Assembly: GCF_003722315.1 (NCBI RefSeq)
Contig: NZ_CP033580.1
Span: 2,669,127 to 2,733,126 of the forward strand
DNA: 64,000 nucleotides
From: Thermoanaerobacter ethanolicus JW 200
GTDB taxonomy: Bacteria > Bacillota > Thermoanaerobacteria > Thermoanaerobacterales > Thermoanaerobacteraceae
Direction of reading: 5' to 3'
This document shows positions 26,387 to 36,127 of the stretch, one piece after another. The notes under the pieces are model-generated. The model ran no database searches. It had not been told where the DNA came from and was given only the letters and a program-made list of their open reading frames with translations. Each line of letters begins with the position of its first letter. Within the stretch, counting starts at the first letter, position 1. The position numbers were made by a program, and so were the translations under genes.

Positions 26387-27667
26387 TTACACAATTTCTT
26401 CCTGTACCTTTTGCTTCATAAAGCATATTATCTACTCGTAAAAGAACTGTGTCAATAGTATCAGTGTCCCTATATTCAGTTACTCCAAAGCTTGCTGTTA
26501 CATCCCCTATTCCTTGCAGTTCTATCGTACTTATGTGTTTTCTAAGCTCTTCAGCCAGATCAACTGCATTATTCAAAAAAGTTTCAGGCAGGAGGATTAT
26601 AAATTCTTCTCCTCCCCAGCGTGCAAAACAATCTGTTTTTCGTATCCTCTTTTTTACCGTATCGGTAACACTTTTAAGAACCATATCTCCTGCAGCATGC
26701 CCAAAACGGTCATTTACGTTTTTGAAGTGATCTAAGTCGAACATAATAAGTGAAAATGGTTTTTTATTCCTTTTTGTTCGCTCTATTTCCTGCTCCAGCA
26801 TCTGCATAAAAAAACGCCTGTTATAAATATTTGTATAAGGGGATCGGTAATAGATTGGCGGTAAAGCAATTCCTCAAATCTCTTGCGCTCACTTATGTCA
26901 CGAATAATCCCTATTGCATGCCACGAATCTTTAATTCTAACGGCAGAAAGTGAAAGTTCCACATCAATTTCATAACCGTCTTTATGTCTCGCTTTCATTT
27001 CAATTGTTTTACCCACAACATTTCCTTTACCGCTTAAACAGAATTTTTTAAATGCCTCTCTATAGGCTTCGTATAGTCGTTCATCCTGGGTCATAAATGT
27101 GTGTAACTCTTTTCCTATTATTTCTTCTTTTGAATAACCAAGTATACGTTCCGCCGCAGGGTTCCAAAAAGTCACATTACCGCTATCGTCAATCATAATA
27201 ATTGCATATCCTGCATACTCCATTATAGTGTTTAAGATTGCGTTCCTTTCTCTTAAGTCTATTTCTACCTTTTTGCGCTCTGTTTTCGCCTCATAGAGCT
27301 TAAAAACCATTTCTATTTGAGATATGAGTACATATTCATCTACACCTTTGGGAACATATCCATAGGCTGAAACTGACTTTACTTTTTCCATTATTTCTTT
27401 ACTGGCATTAGCAGTTAGAAATAAAATAGGGAGATCTTTATGCTGTTGAATTATTCTTACCGTATCTATCCCGTCGATTGCTCCTCTAAGTTCTATGTCT
27501 ATAAGGATTAAATCTGGAGTTTGAACATTATTTACTACTTTTTCAATAGCCTCTTCTCCTGATGTAACTATCTCTGTTTTGTATCCGTATTTATTTAGAA
27601 TGTCTGCCGTTATTTGTGCATTAAGTTTACTGTCTTCTACAATCAGGATTTCCTTTTGGAAAAGCAA
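26376..27667 (-). pseudogene. Frameshifted REC-PAS-GGDEF diguanylate cyclase
   Basis: The first frame (26783-27667) encodes a receiver domain (IVEDSKLNAQ; Asp in LILIDIELRG) and a PAS domain with a PAC-like segment, ending as RQSITDPL plus nonsense. The second frame (26376-26807) continues IYNRRFFMQMLEQE and has the active-site motif RWGGEEF. Removing two bases of the TATA near 26835 joins them into the canonical DPLTNIYNRRFF. At the start, a ribosome site and ATG (27674) lie in another frame, so a second indel is possible; otherwise TTG at 27667 is used. Probably inactive. Confidence 0.75.
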
Positions 27668-27806
27668 TCTCCATCAGTTAATGCCTCCAATTAACTAGAT
27701 TTCAGCAAATATAACTAGATGTAACTTATAAAAACGTTTTGTTCTATTTTTAAAAAATTACTCAAGAGTTTTATTTTCCGAAATATTTACCTAAAAAACA
27801 CAATTA

Positions 27807-27843
27807 AAATTTTAGATGCCCTATTTTTATGCATCTAAAATTT
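27807..27843 (-). terminator. Terminator after small ORF
   Basis: A perfect 13-bp inverted repeat (AAATTTTAGATGC arm) with an 11-base loop is followed by T-rich sequence on the minus strand. Confidence 0.65.
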
Positions 27844-27890
27844 AGATTTTTCTCATCATATTTTGCTTTTTTAAATCCTACCGCTTTCTC

Positions 27891-28049
27891 CTACACTGGT
27901 TCAGCTTTCCTAAGAAGCATCTTTATCTGCAAAAAATATCTTTTTAACACTAAATATATCCAAAACTGAGCATAAGTAAGATGCATTAAAACAGCGAAAA
28001 TCACATTTTTATAGTTTATTTCTCTATTAATTTTCACAGAAGCAATCAT
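27891..28049 (-). CDS. Small hypothetical protein, 52 residues
   Basis: The ATG at 28049 is preceded by AGAGGAC. The product is basic with a hydrophobic middle (VIFAVLMHLTYAQFWIYLVL) that could be one membrane helix, ending in KMLLRKAEPV. A terminator follows 48 bases downstream. No family is recognised. Ribosome site plus terminator argue for a real short gene, but it could be a relic in this decayed region. The rest of 27675-28256 shows nothing else I can name. Confidence 0.35.
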   Translation of the reverse strand: MIASVKINREINYKNVIFAVLMHLTYAQFWIYLVLKRYFLQIKMLLRKAEPV

Positions 28050-28256
28050 TTGTCCTCTATATCATGCAGAATTTAATTTTTTATAAATGTTGTTTTGTAA
28101 CTTTGTGACCCATTTCCTTTAGTTTTAAACTTTAGATAAGATTATCATAAAATATATTACTCGATAATTATCAAATAGTCGTGTTTATTCCCTCTTGTTA
28201 GTTAAATTTAGGCAGTAATAATCAGTTATTAATGCCTAACACAATTTTAGTTTAAT

Positions 28257-29660
28257 TTAAACTTTAAATTTATTTACAGCATTTGCTAAGTCTATAACCA
28301 TTGAATTTAAGTTTTGTGCTATTGCGGCCACTTCTTCTGATGATGCTGAAAGTTCTTCTGATGAAGCGGCCACTTCTTCTGATGCAGCAGAGTTCTCTTG
28401 TGTTACGGCACTTACTGATTCTACCTTAGATAATATTTCATCTTTAGATTTTACTATTTCATCCATTCCTTTATAAGTTCTATCCATAAGTGGTGCTATG
28501 TTTTCAACAGATTCTAAAATTTTGCCAAATGCCTCAACAGTGTTTTCTACTACATTTGTTTGAGATTTTATAAAGTTATCTACTTCGTTTGATGTCTTTA
28601 TTACTTCTTCTGTATCTACTTGTATTGAAGATATGAGTTCGATTATTTCGTTGGTTGATTTTTTAGATTCTTCCGCAAGTTTTCTAACTTCTTCAGCAAC
28701 TACTGCAAATCCTCTTCCAGCTTCTCCAGCCCTGGCTGCTTCGATAGTTGCATTTAATGCTAGAAGATTTGTTTGTTCTGATATTGATGTTATTACATTG
28801 GTTATGTTGCTAATTTCCTTAATTGATTTTGTAAGATTATTAACGTTTGATATAACTATTTCAAATGCATTTCTTATTTCATTTATCGACTTAACAAGCT
28901 TGTCCATCTCTTTTTTACCATTGTTAGCCCTATTTGCTGTATTATCTGTTTCATTTTTAACGCTTTGAAGCTCTTTATAAACATTTTCTATATTTTGTGT
29001 AAAATCAGCTATTAAGTGTACAATATCTTGTAAATCATTTGCTTGTGATGTCGCGCCCTCTGCAACTTGTTGCATAGTCTCTGCAAGTTCTTGTGAAGAT
29101 GATGCTATCTCTTCTGATACAGCAGATAAATTTTCTGAATTTATAGTCAGAGTTTCTGCATTTTCTTTAACAATCTTAATTGTTTCCTTTATATTTTCTA
29201 TCACAATTTTTAATGATCTATTCATTTCAGCAAATTCGTTCTTACCTTCATTATTTATTTCCACTGTAAAGTCATAATTTGATAGTTTTTCAACAAGAAC
29301 ATTGATCTGCTTCATTGAGTTCCTTAATAATTTTGTTATAGCAAATCCTAAAATTAGTGACATTACCATCGACAAGATAGATACTCCTATAAAGATACCT
29401 CTTGATTTTGAATAAGCTAAATTTGCTTTATTTACAACTTCCATTAAATTTTTAGCATTTAGTTCAACTGATGATGCCATTTTATAATTATACAAATTAT
29501 TCATAGCTTCATTTAAAATCTTCATGTTATTTATAGCTAAAAATGAAATTATTCCAAAAGAAATGGCAACTAGTCCTATTAGAATAAAAAGTAAAGTTGT
29601 TATTTTTAGATTTTTTAGTATGTTTTTATTCCCTTTTACGTTCGCGTTGTTTCGTAACAT
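28257..29660 (-). CDS. Methyl-accepting chemotaxis protein with minimal sensor
   Basis: The 467-residue receptor has membrane helices at about 23-42 and 89-112, a HAMP segment to about 165, and a signalling domain with the tip [38 protein letters not shown]. The extracytoplasmic part is only about 45 residues, against about 150 for the usual four-helix sensor, so the ligand domain appears cut down. AAGAAAGGGG precedes the start. The receptor could still sense membrane state or act in arrays with others. The 300 bases downstream (29661-29960) hold only its leader and no other gene. Confidence 0.88.
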   Translation of the reverse strand: MLRNNANVKGNKNILKNLKITTLLFILIGLVAISFGIISFLAINNMKILNEAMNNLYNYKMASSVELNAKNLMEVVNKANLAYSKSRGIFIGVSILSMVMSLILGFAITKLLRNSMKQINVLVEKLSNYDFTVEINNEGKNEFAEMNRSLKIVIENIKETIKIVKENAETLTINSENLSAVSEEIASSSQELAETMQQVAEGATSQANDLQDIVHLIADFTQNIENVYKELQSVKNETDNTANRANNGKKEMDKLVKSINEIRNAFEIVISNVNNLTKSIKEISNITNVITSISEQTNLLALNATIEAARAGEAGRGFAVVAEEVRKLAEESKKSTNEIIELISSIQVDTEEVIKTSNEVDNFIKSQTNVVENTVEAFGKILESVENIAPLMDRTYKGMDEIVKSKDEILSKVESVSAVTQENSAASEEVAASSEELSASSEEVAAIAQNLNSMVIDLANAVNKFKV

Positions 29661-29960
29661 TGCCTTACCCCTTTCTTTTATCTATATTATATTGCTTAAA
29701 TTAAACTTTTCTATATTTTAAATAGGAAACAAAAACAATCCGTCACAATTATAAACAGAAAATTTCTATCTTTTGTAAACGCCAATATATTGTCGATGTT
29801 TTCTCCATCTCTAAATATTTGTTTTTAAAATATTATAGTTTTCATAATTCACTTACTCAACTTTCTCTATGTTTTAATTCAAGAAATTGAATATTCACTT
29901 GCAGTTTTACCCCATTTGCAGGGCTTTATTAAGCAGTGTTGTTTTTGCTTTTGGTTAATC

Positions 29961-31292
29961 TTAATGAGGATAATTGAACATCATTTCTATCTCATCTGGA
30001 GTTTTAGGTCTCGATATATAATAACCTTGTATTTTGTCACAGCCCCATTCCTTTAGCATACTAAGCTGTTCCTCTGTTTCTACCCCTTCCGCTACGACTT
30101 CATAGTTCATTTCCTTTGAGATATACAAAATTCCTTTGATTAATGTTTTTACTTTGTTTTCGTCAATCCTGTCAATAAGGCTTTTGTCCATCTTAATAGT
30201 GCTTATAGGAAACTCTACCATGTTTATTAAGGAAGAATATCCAACTCCAAAATCATCTAGCGAAATCTTTATTCCCCTTCTTAAAAATTCGTCTATTTTG
30301 TTTACCTTTTGCTCTTTAATGTCTAATATTTGAGTTTCAGTAAATTCTATGCCAATGAGATTTGATGGTATATTGTATTTATTAATAAGCTCATCAAATT
30401 TAAAGAAAAACTCATCGTCCCTAAGCTGAAGGGGAGAAACATTGATGTTAACCTTAAGCTCGATACCCTTATTTCGCCAATCTCTTATTTGTTTAAAAAC
30501 ATCTTCAATAATAAAAATACCAAATTCTTTGATGAGACCAGTTTCCTCAAGTACTGGGACAAATCGAGAAGGAGAGATATTGATATATTTGTTGTTTCTC
30601 CACCTTGCAAGGGCTTCAACTTCCTTTATCCTATTTTCTCTCAAATCATAAATAGGCTGAAATAAAAGGTAAAACTCGTTGTTTAACATCGCTTTCTTGA
30701 TATCTACCATCATTTCAGCTTTTTCGATTATCTTGTCCTCTATAGTTTTGTCAAAAATGACATATTTTGATTTGCCCAACTTTTTAGCTTCGAACATTGC
30801 AGCATCTGCTTTTCTTATAATATCATCCATATGTTCGCCTATTTTTGATACATAAATGCCGGCGCTCACTGTTGTTAATATATCTCTTTCCTCAACTTTG
30901 AAAATATAATTAAATTTTTCTATAACATCTTCTATAACGCTTATTGCTTCATCCAGATTACAGTGAAAAAGAACAACGAACTCATCACCACCAAACCTGA
31001 AAATCTTTCCCTTTTCTTTTACTATTTCAATCAGCATATTGCTTATTTCAACTAACACTTTATCCCCAAAATGATGTCCATAGGAATCGTTAATGTATGT
31101 AAAATTATCAAAATCAAGGAGTGCAACAACAAATTGGCAATTGCTGGAGCTATAATACTCATATAAAAAATATCTGTTTGGAAGGTGGGTCAAATAATCA
31201 TAATAATACTTCTTATCTCTAAGTTCCTTTCTCTTCAACACATAAATCATCCTTTCATATTCAATAAAAGTAGACTTTTTGCTCGCATGCAT
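29961..31292 (-). CDS. GGDEF-EAL bifunctional c-di-GMP protein
   Basis: The 443-residue protein has a GGDEF domain (about 40-170, RFGGDEFVVLF intact, so cyclase-competent) and an EAL domain (about 195-440) with EVEALARW, GIEFTET, DDFGVGYSS, MDKSL and EGVET, the residues needed for phosphodiesterase activity. No sensor domain or membrane helix precedes them. The annotated ATG has a weak ribosome site; ATG 14 codons in has GAAAGG adjacent. The N-terminus may therefore be trimmed relative to family members with input domains. Confidence 0.88.
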   Translation of the reverse strand: MHASKKSTFIEYERMIYVLKRKELRDKKYYYDYLTHLPNRYFLYEYYSSSNCQFVVALLDFDNFTYINDSYGHHFGDKVLVEISNMLIEIVKEKGKIFRFGGDEFVVLFHCNLDEAISVIEDVIEKFNYIFKVEERDILTTVSAGIYVSKIGEHMDDIIRKADAAMFEAKKLGKSKYVIFDKTIEDKIIEKAEMMVDIKKAMLNNEFYLLFQPIYDLRENRIKEVEALARWRNNKYINISPSRFVPVLEETGLIKEFGIFIIEDVFKQIRDWRNKGIELKVNINVSPLQLRDDEFFFKFDELINKYNIPSNLIGIEFTETQILDIKEQKVNKIDEFLRRGIKISLDDFGVGYSSLINMVEFPISTIKMDKSLIDRIDENKVKTLIKGILYISKEMNYEVVAEGVETEEQLSMLKEWGCDKIQGYYISRPKTPDEIEMMFNYPH

Positions 31293-31423
31293 AATTCAGT
31301 ATATTGCTTTTATCGTTGCCTCTAAAATTGCTAATTTTGAACATCTGCTGTTTTCAAAAAGTCTTTAGTTTAAATACATTGCTCTTTTGATTATAAATTA
31401 CAATTTTGCCCATTTTGAGAACT

Positions 31424-31537
31424 TTATTTATTTCTTGTTTTTGGTTTACCTTCATATCCTTCATAATATTTTTTAACAGTTCTCCTATCTATCCCATATT
31501 CTCTTGCTAATTCTAAAAAACTAGGTTTTATCTCCAT
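31424..31537 (-). pseudogene. IS21 IstA N-terminal fragment
   Basis: This short frame encodes KPSFLELAREYGIDRRTVKKYY, the HTH of IS21-family IstA transposases, then GYEGKPKTRNK and a stop. Nothing of the catalytic domain remains. An istB fragment at 51393-51583 may come from a related element. Confidence 0.65.
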
Positions 31538-31671
31538 AGCTTTGAATATACTAACACCAGCCTAATATATTTTTCATATTTGGTATCCCTCCAACAAACA
31601 GAAGGATACCAAATTCATGTACAAATTTATACATTTTTATTTTCCACTTTTCGTGCATCTTAATTTTTATC

Positions 31672-31998
31672 ATTTACACCTATCCTTTCGGTAGATTCAA
31701 CCAGTACTATAACTTGAACTGACTTCTGAATGTTCAACTATACCTCTCAGCAGGTTATTCACAGAGAAGATTCTCTCTAAGCATACCATACAGACCTCCC
31801 AAAGTAAGACCGATAACCTTCACCCCATGTAACCGTTACATTTACTCCGCAAGGTTCGGACAGTATTGGACTTTGACTTGTCTCGCAGTCTCATCCGCCC
31901 CGTATGAGCCTTATATGCAAGTTTCTGTCCGTCGGTTTGGAACTTTACCTTCGGCTTCCTTCAGATTCCACTTCACAATGGATACCATTGCCTTTGGC
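31672..31998 (-). mobile_element. Group II intron RNA remnant
   Basis: The minus strand is clearly related to the 5' RNA part of the intron at 54951-56561: shared blocks include GTGGAATCTGAAGGAAGC, GAGACTGCG/GAGTTTGCG, TTATCG(G/T)TCTTAC, GGGAGGTCT and AGAAGTCAG. It begins about 65 nt into the intron and stops before any reverse-transcriptase frame, so it is truncated at both ends. The remaining sequence from 31293 to 32105 shows only this and the IstA scrap. Confidence 0.7.
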
Positions 31999-32105
31999 TA
32001 TCGAAAATTTTTATGTAAATATATAGTTTTATTTTCAGAAGACAATATTTATATTTATTTCAACCAACAGATTAAATACTTAACTAGCTCACTTCTTCAA
32101 TAAAA

Positions 32106-33161
32106 TTATATATAAAACATAATTTGCTGATAAATACCTGATAATGGTACCTGAATATCTGCAAGTCCTGCCTCAAAAACTGCTTTTGGCATACCATATA
32201 CAACACAAGATTCTTCTGCTTCAACTATAACACGTCCATTATATTTTTTTACTGCCTTGCATCCTTCAAGTCCATCATTTCCCATTCCTGTTAGTATAAC
32301 TGCTAGTAAGCGATCTTTATAAATAGGAGCTGCGGAACTAAGTGTAATATCTACAGACGGTTTGTACAATATTTTGTCATCATGATAATCTTCTATTTTT
32401 AAAGTAATTTTTCCATCTATATTTTTATATAATAATGTCTGGAAACCAGCTGGAGCAATATAAATATTACCAGCTTCTAAAATTTCTCCATCTTCCGCTT
32501 CCTTAACGTGCAAATTACACATAGCGTCAAAACGTTCAGCTAACGATTTTGTAAAACCTGGTGGCATATGTTGTAAAACAATTATAGGCACACGGATATC
32601 GTTCGGGAAAAATGGAAGAATTGATTGAAGGGCAATAGGTCCTCCAGTAGAACATCCTATTATCACAAGATCCACCAGGTTATTCCTTACAGTAATTTTG
32701 TTTTCTAATGATTTAATAATATTCTCCGTTGGAATTTTTATTTCTTTAAATGGAATCTTGGCATTTTCAGCAATCGCTTTTAACTTATTTAAAAATTCAG
32801 TAGCAGTTTCCTCTTTTGCATCTTCTTTAGTTAATTCACTTTTAAGGAAAAAGTCAACAGCTCCTAATTCTAAAGCTTTAATTGTAGTTTCCGCACCTTC
32901 TTCTGTATAATTACTTAACATTACTATAGGAACTGGATTAGTTTTCATTATTTCTTTAAGCGCAGTTATTCCATCCATTTCTGGCATTTCCACATCCATA
33001 GTCACAATGTCAGGCTTTAACCTTTGTATCTTTTCTATTGCATCAACTCCATTTCTTGCTATGCCTATAACAGAAAATTGTGGATCTTTTTCAATAATAA
33101 GGCTTATATATTTTCTCATAAAAGATGAATCATCAACTACTAATACTCCATATTTTTTCAT
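32106..33161 (-). CDS. cheB: Chemotaxis methylesterase CheB
   Basis: CheB removes methyl groups from receptors when phosphorylated by CheA. The 351-residue protein has a receiver domain with Asp56 in MDVEMPEMDG and a methylesterase domain with Ser in IGCSTGGP, His in LQHMPPGF and Asp in GMGNDGLEG. It overlaps cheR by 4 bases, typical of coupled translation. It is the last gene of the che set; an IS element upstream of cheR may reduce its transcription. Confidence 0.95.
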   Translation of the reverse strand: MKKYGVLVVDDSSFMRKYISLIIEKDPQFSVIGIARNGVDAIEKIQRLKPDIVTMDVEMPEMDGITALKEIMKTNPVPIVMLSNYTEEGAETTIKALELGAVDFFLKSELTKEDAKEETATEFLNKLKAIAENAKIPFKEIKIPTENIIKSLENKITVRNNLVDLVIIGCSTGGPIALQSILPFFPNDIRVPIIVLQHMPPGFTKSLAERFDAMCNLHVKEAEDGEILEAGNIYIAPAGFQTLLYKNIDGKITLKIEDYHDDKILYKPSVDITLSSAAPIYKDRLLAVILTGMGNDGLEGCKAVKKYNGRVIVEAEESCVVYGMPKAVFEAGLADIQVPLSGIYQQIMFYI

Positions 33162-33979
33162 AAATTTTTGCCCCCCTTTTTATAATAAAAAATAGATGGA
33201 GTATATATTGCTTCAAATCCAGAATTCATGCCCGTTATCGTTTCTGCATGACCTAAAAACAAATATCCACCCATTTTTAAGATATCATAAAAAGTATTGA
33301 TTACTTTTTTAATAGTATTATTATCAAAATATATCAATACATTTTTACATATAATAATATCCACTTTTCCAATTTGGTCTGCTACGTCATTGTCCAAAAG
33401 ATTTATATATCTAAAGTCAACCATATTCCTAATAGAATCTTTAACCTTATAAGCGTCATCTAATTCAATAAAAAATTTCTCATATGCTCCTTCAGGCATT
33501 CTTCTAAAAGAAAAAGATTTTTTTTTATACACACCGCTTTTGGCTTTTTCCAAAACTTTTTTGTTAATATCAGAAGCAATGATTTGCACTTCTCCTGGCT
33601 GAAACAACCCACTCTCTTCAACCAACATTCCAATTGTGTAAGGCTCTTCACCAGTCGAACAAGCGGCACTCCATATACGCAAAGGATTTTGGGAGGTACG
33701 TCCTACATATTGGGGAAGTATAACTTTCCGAAACTCCTCCAAAAAGTTTTCTTCCCTGAAAAAGTAAGTTTCGTTAACTGTTATCAATTCAATTAAGGTA
33801 TCCCATTCATTTGGTTCCATGTTGAGATATCCGCAATATTCCCAATAGGATAGCCCAAGTTCTTTTAATCTTCTAGAAACTTTAGACTGAAGAGCCGGAA
33901 GATCTTTTTTATAATCAATACCACAGTAACTATTTATAAGTTCTGCTAATTGACTTATTCCGATTGTATCTGCAAACAT
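33158..33979 (-). CDS. cheR: Chemotaxis methyltransferase CheR
   Basis: CheR methylates glutamates of chemoreceptors using S-adenosylmethionine. The 273-residue protein has the all-alpha N-domain and the SAM site IWSAACSTGEEPYTI, then IIASDINKKVLEKA and IIICKNVLIYF. The ribosome site GGGGAGG is 8 bases from ATG. The IS6-like element beginning about 100 bases upstream separates it from the receptor and cheA, so it may rely on a new promoter. Confidence 0.95.
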   Translation of the reverse strand: MFADTIGISQLAELINSYCGIDYKKDLPALQSKVSRRLKELGLSYWEYCGYLNMEPNEWDTLIELITVNETYFFREENFLEEFRKVILPQYVGRTSQNPLRIWSAACSTGEEPYTIGMLVEESGLFQPGEVQIIASDINKKVLEKAKSGVYKKKSFSFRRMPEGAYEKFFIELDDAYKVKDSIRNMVDFRYINLLDNDVADQIGKVDIIICKNVLIYFDNNTIKKVINTFYDILKMGGYLFLGHAETITGMNSGFEAIYTPSIFYYKKGGKNL

Positions 33980-34083
33980 TACTATACCTCCCCTCGTTGT
34001 ATGTGTAACGTCAAATTAAAGCCTTAAATTCGCATATCTATAGTCTCTAAAACATTGGAATAAAAATTTTTTCGAGAAAAAGG

Positions 34084-34159
34084 AGGATTCCCTCCCCTTG
34101 GTGTCGTAGGTAGTAGTTGTAGCAAAAACAAACACCATCAACCCAAAGGAGGGAATCCT
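34084..34159 (+). promoter_or_regulatory. Hairpin that can hide the transposase ribosome site
   Basis: AGGATTCCCTCC (34084-34095) is perfectly complementary to GGAGGGAATCCT (34148-34159), which contains the transposase ribosome site before ATG 34165. RNA begun outside the element would fold this stem and block translation; RNA begun inside the loop would not. This mirrors protection from impinging transcription known for other IS elements; here it is inferred. Confidence 0.55.
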
Positions 34160-34164
34160 AATTT

Positions 34165-35529
34165 ATGTTTCGACAACTACTACCCGTTTTCTTTCTTACT
34201 CATTTATTAAATTTTTTGCTTAAAATTTCTCTATTCGCTCTCAAACACTTTAAAGTAGATATTCAGCCGCCTGTTGACCTCCAACCTTCAGGCTACAAAG
34301 TTTTGTCACCTTTAGAGGATCCTTTACCCCTTGTTGAAAAAGTTGTTGAGAAAAAAGATTACAAGAAAATCCTTGCCGAGGCTGAAGCTCAAGGTAAGCC
34401 TATCTCTCATGTTAGACGTATTAAACCCCTTTGTGTTGATGTTGATAAGTGCCCTGTTTGCGGTGCCCCTCCTGATTATTTGTACAGTTTTGGTAAAGAC
34501 CCTGACGGCTTTCAAAAACTACAGTGTAAAGTGTGTAAACATCAATGGGCTCCTGGTAAACCTGCTCCTAAAAAGTCTCGCCCTACTTACCGCTGCCCTT
34601 TCTGCAGGTCTGCCCTTATTCAGGATAAAACTAGAAAGAATTTTACTGTGTTTAAGTGTCGCAATGATAATTGCCCTAAGTGGCTTAACCACCGTAAAAG
34701 ATATCGCTTCAGAGCTTTTGATGTTGATTTTGATGAACTCTCTTCTTCTCCAAATGCTACCCCTGTTAACCTCGCAAAAAGCCATTTTAGCCCATTCTTG
34801 ATAGCACAAACTGTTAATTTATACGTAGGTCTCGGTCTTTCTTTAAGGCAAACTGTCTCTGTACTACAGCATATATGGCAAGTTCAAGTCTCTCATCAGA
34901 CTATACAAAACTGGGTGGTTTCCTTGGCCTCTAAACTCGCTCCGCTTGTTAAGTCTATCAACCTCCCTTTGTCAGGCCTTGTTGTTATTGATGAGACTTA
35001 CATAAAGGTCAAAGGTAAGTGGCATTACCTTTTTACTGCCTGTGATGGCTTGAGAGGTTTTATTATCTCACAGCACCTTTCTCCTCATAGGGATGCTTTA
35101 GCTGCTTTGACAATCCTTAAAGAGGTCATTGACCGTTATAGCAACCACGAATTCATTTTAGTCACAGATAAAGCGCCTATTTATGATGTGGCAGTCCATT
35201 TCGCTTCGGTTTTCTTTGGGGCCGATATCCGTCACCGACCTGTGTTGGGAATCTCTCCTCCACCCGGTGGTGACAGTCATACTTACAGACCGTATAAAAA
35301 CCGTTTAGAACGCTTATTTGGCTCTTACAAGGCTCATTACAAGCGCCATAAGTCTTTTAGTTCTTTTGAAGGTGCTGTCGCTCATGCATTGCTATATCAG
35401 CTGTACTACAATCACTTGAAACCTCATGAGGCTTCCGATGGCAAAGTACTTGCACCCCTTAAAGATAAACATGGCCACCAAGTGGATAATTGGGCTAAAC
35501 TGATTCAATGGTTTGTTGAGCTTAATTAA
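34165..35529 (+). CDS. DDE transposase, IS6/IS240-like with zinc ribbons
   Basis: The 454-residue protein has an N-terminal hydrophobic stretch and two zinc-ribbon-like cysteine sets (CPVCG...CKVCK and CPFC...CRNDNC), an HTH region (LSLRQTVSVLQHIWQVQVSHQTIQNW) and a DDE core: Asp in VVIDETYIKVKGKWHYLF, Asp in LVTDKAPIY and Glu in NRLERLFGSYK. The core resembles IS6/IS240-type transposases, while the long zinc-bearing N-terminus is larger than the usual IS6 protein. The frame is intact, so the element may be active. Confidence 0.8.
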   Translation: MFRQLLPVFFLTHLLNFLLKISLFALKHFKVDIQPPVDLQPSGYKVLSPLEDPLPLVEKVVEKKDYKKILAEAEAQGKPISHVRRIKPLCVDVDKCPVCGAPPDYLYSFGKDPDGFQKLQCKVCKHQWAPGKPAPKKSRPTYRCPFCRSALIQDKTRKNFTVFKCRNDNCPKWLNHRKRYRFRAFDVDFDELSSSPNATPVNLAKSHFSPFLIAQTVNLYVGLGLSLRQTVSVLQHIWQVQVSHQTIQNWVVSLASKLAPLVKSINLPLSGLVVIDETYIKVKGKWHYLFTACDGLRGFIISQHLSPHRDALAALTILKEVIDRYSNHEFILVTDKAPIYDVAVHFASVFFGADIRHRPVLGISPPPGGDSHTYRPYKNRLERLFGSYKAHYKRHKSFSSFEGAVAHALLYQLYYNHLKPHEASDGKVLAPLKDKHGHQVDNWAKLIQWFVELN

Positions 35530-36127
35530 ACTCTATAATCTTGACAACTTTTATGTGGTAAGTTAGACTGTATTTGAAATAGTCTAGCTTACCATAGGGT
35601 AATGTTTGCCTTCTTTGCCCATAAAAGCTTAGATTTTATTTACTTATAGTTTTTTCCTAGGTGTCATTTTAAGTTATTGATTTAATAATCACTAATTTCT
35701 TTGCTAACTACTACCTACAATTTCTATTTTTTAGGGAATCCTCATGTTCTTACTTGACGCTACCGTTGTATGAAAAAATTGTGTAAAGCTATCTTCCCAT
35801 CAGAATCTAATATCCTCCTAATGGGCACAGCTCAATCTACTTTTTTGTCTAATTACGAACTAATTCTTCAAGCTCTTCGTGAATTACCTTAGGATAGTCA
35901 GAAAGTTCTTTTGTCGCTACCGTCAATTTCTCTATATCTTTGGTATTCATATCCGCAGTTCTACCTATTTCAGAAATAAACTTCATCATTTGTTCAATTT
36001 TCTCAGCCTGAACTTTAGTTTCGCTCGTTATTTTTTTCGCTTGTTCCGTAACATTCATAATATTTTCAAATACAACATCAACATTTGAAGACTGCTTTTT
36101 CAATACAGTGGTAATCTGTTTAATTTG

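Larger units (their letters stand above)
34083..35743 (+). mobile_element. IS element with IS6-like DDE transposase
   Basis: The element is about 1.66 kb with inverted ends: GAGGATTCCCT at 34083-34093 and its complement at 35733-35743, and inside these GTAGGTAGTAGTT (from 34106) matched by AACTACTACCTAC (to about 35718). No clear target duplication is visible. It is inserted in the che cluster, opposite in direction to the che genes. The stretch 35530-35848 holds only its right end and a short che-side flank. Confidence 0.75.

Noticed and set aside
31873-32103. A 76-residue plus-strand protein
   Set aside because: It lies antisense to a group II intron RNA fragment.
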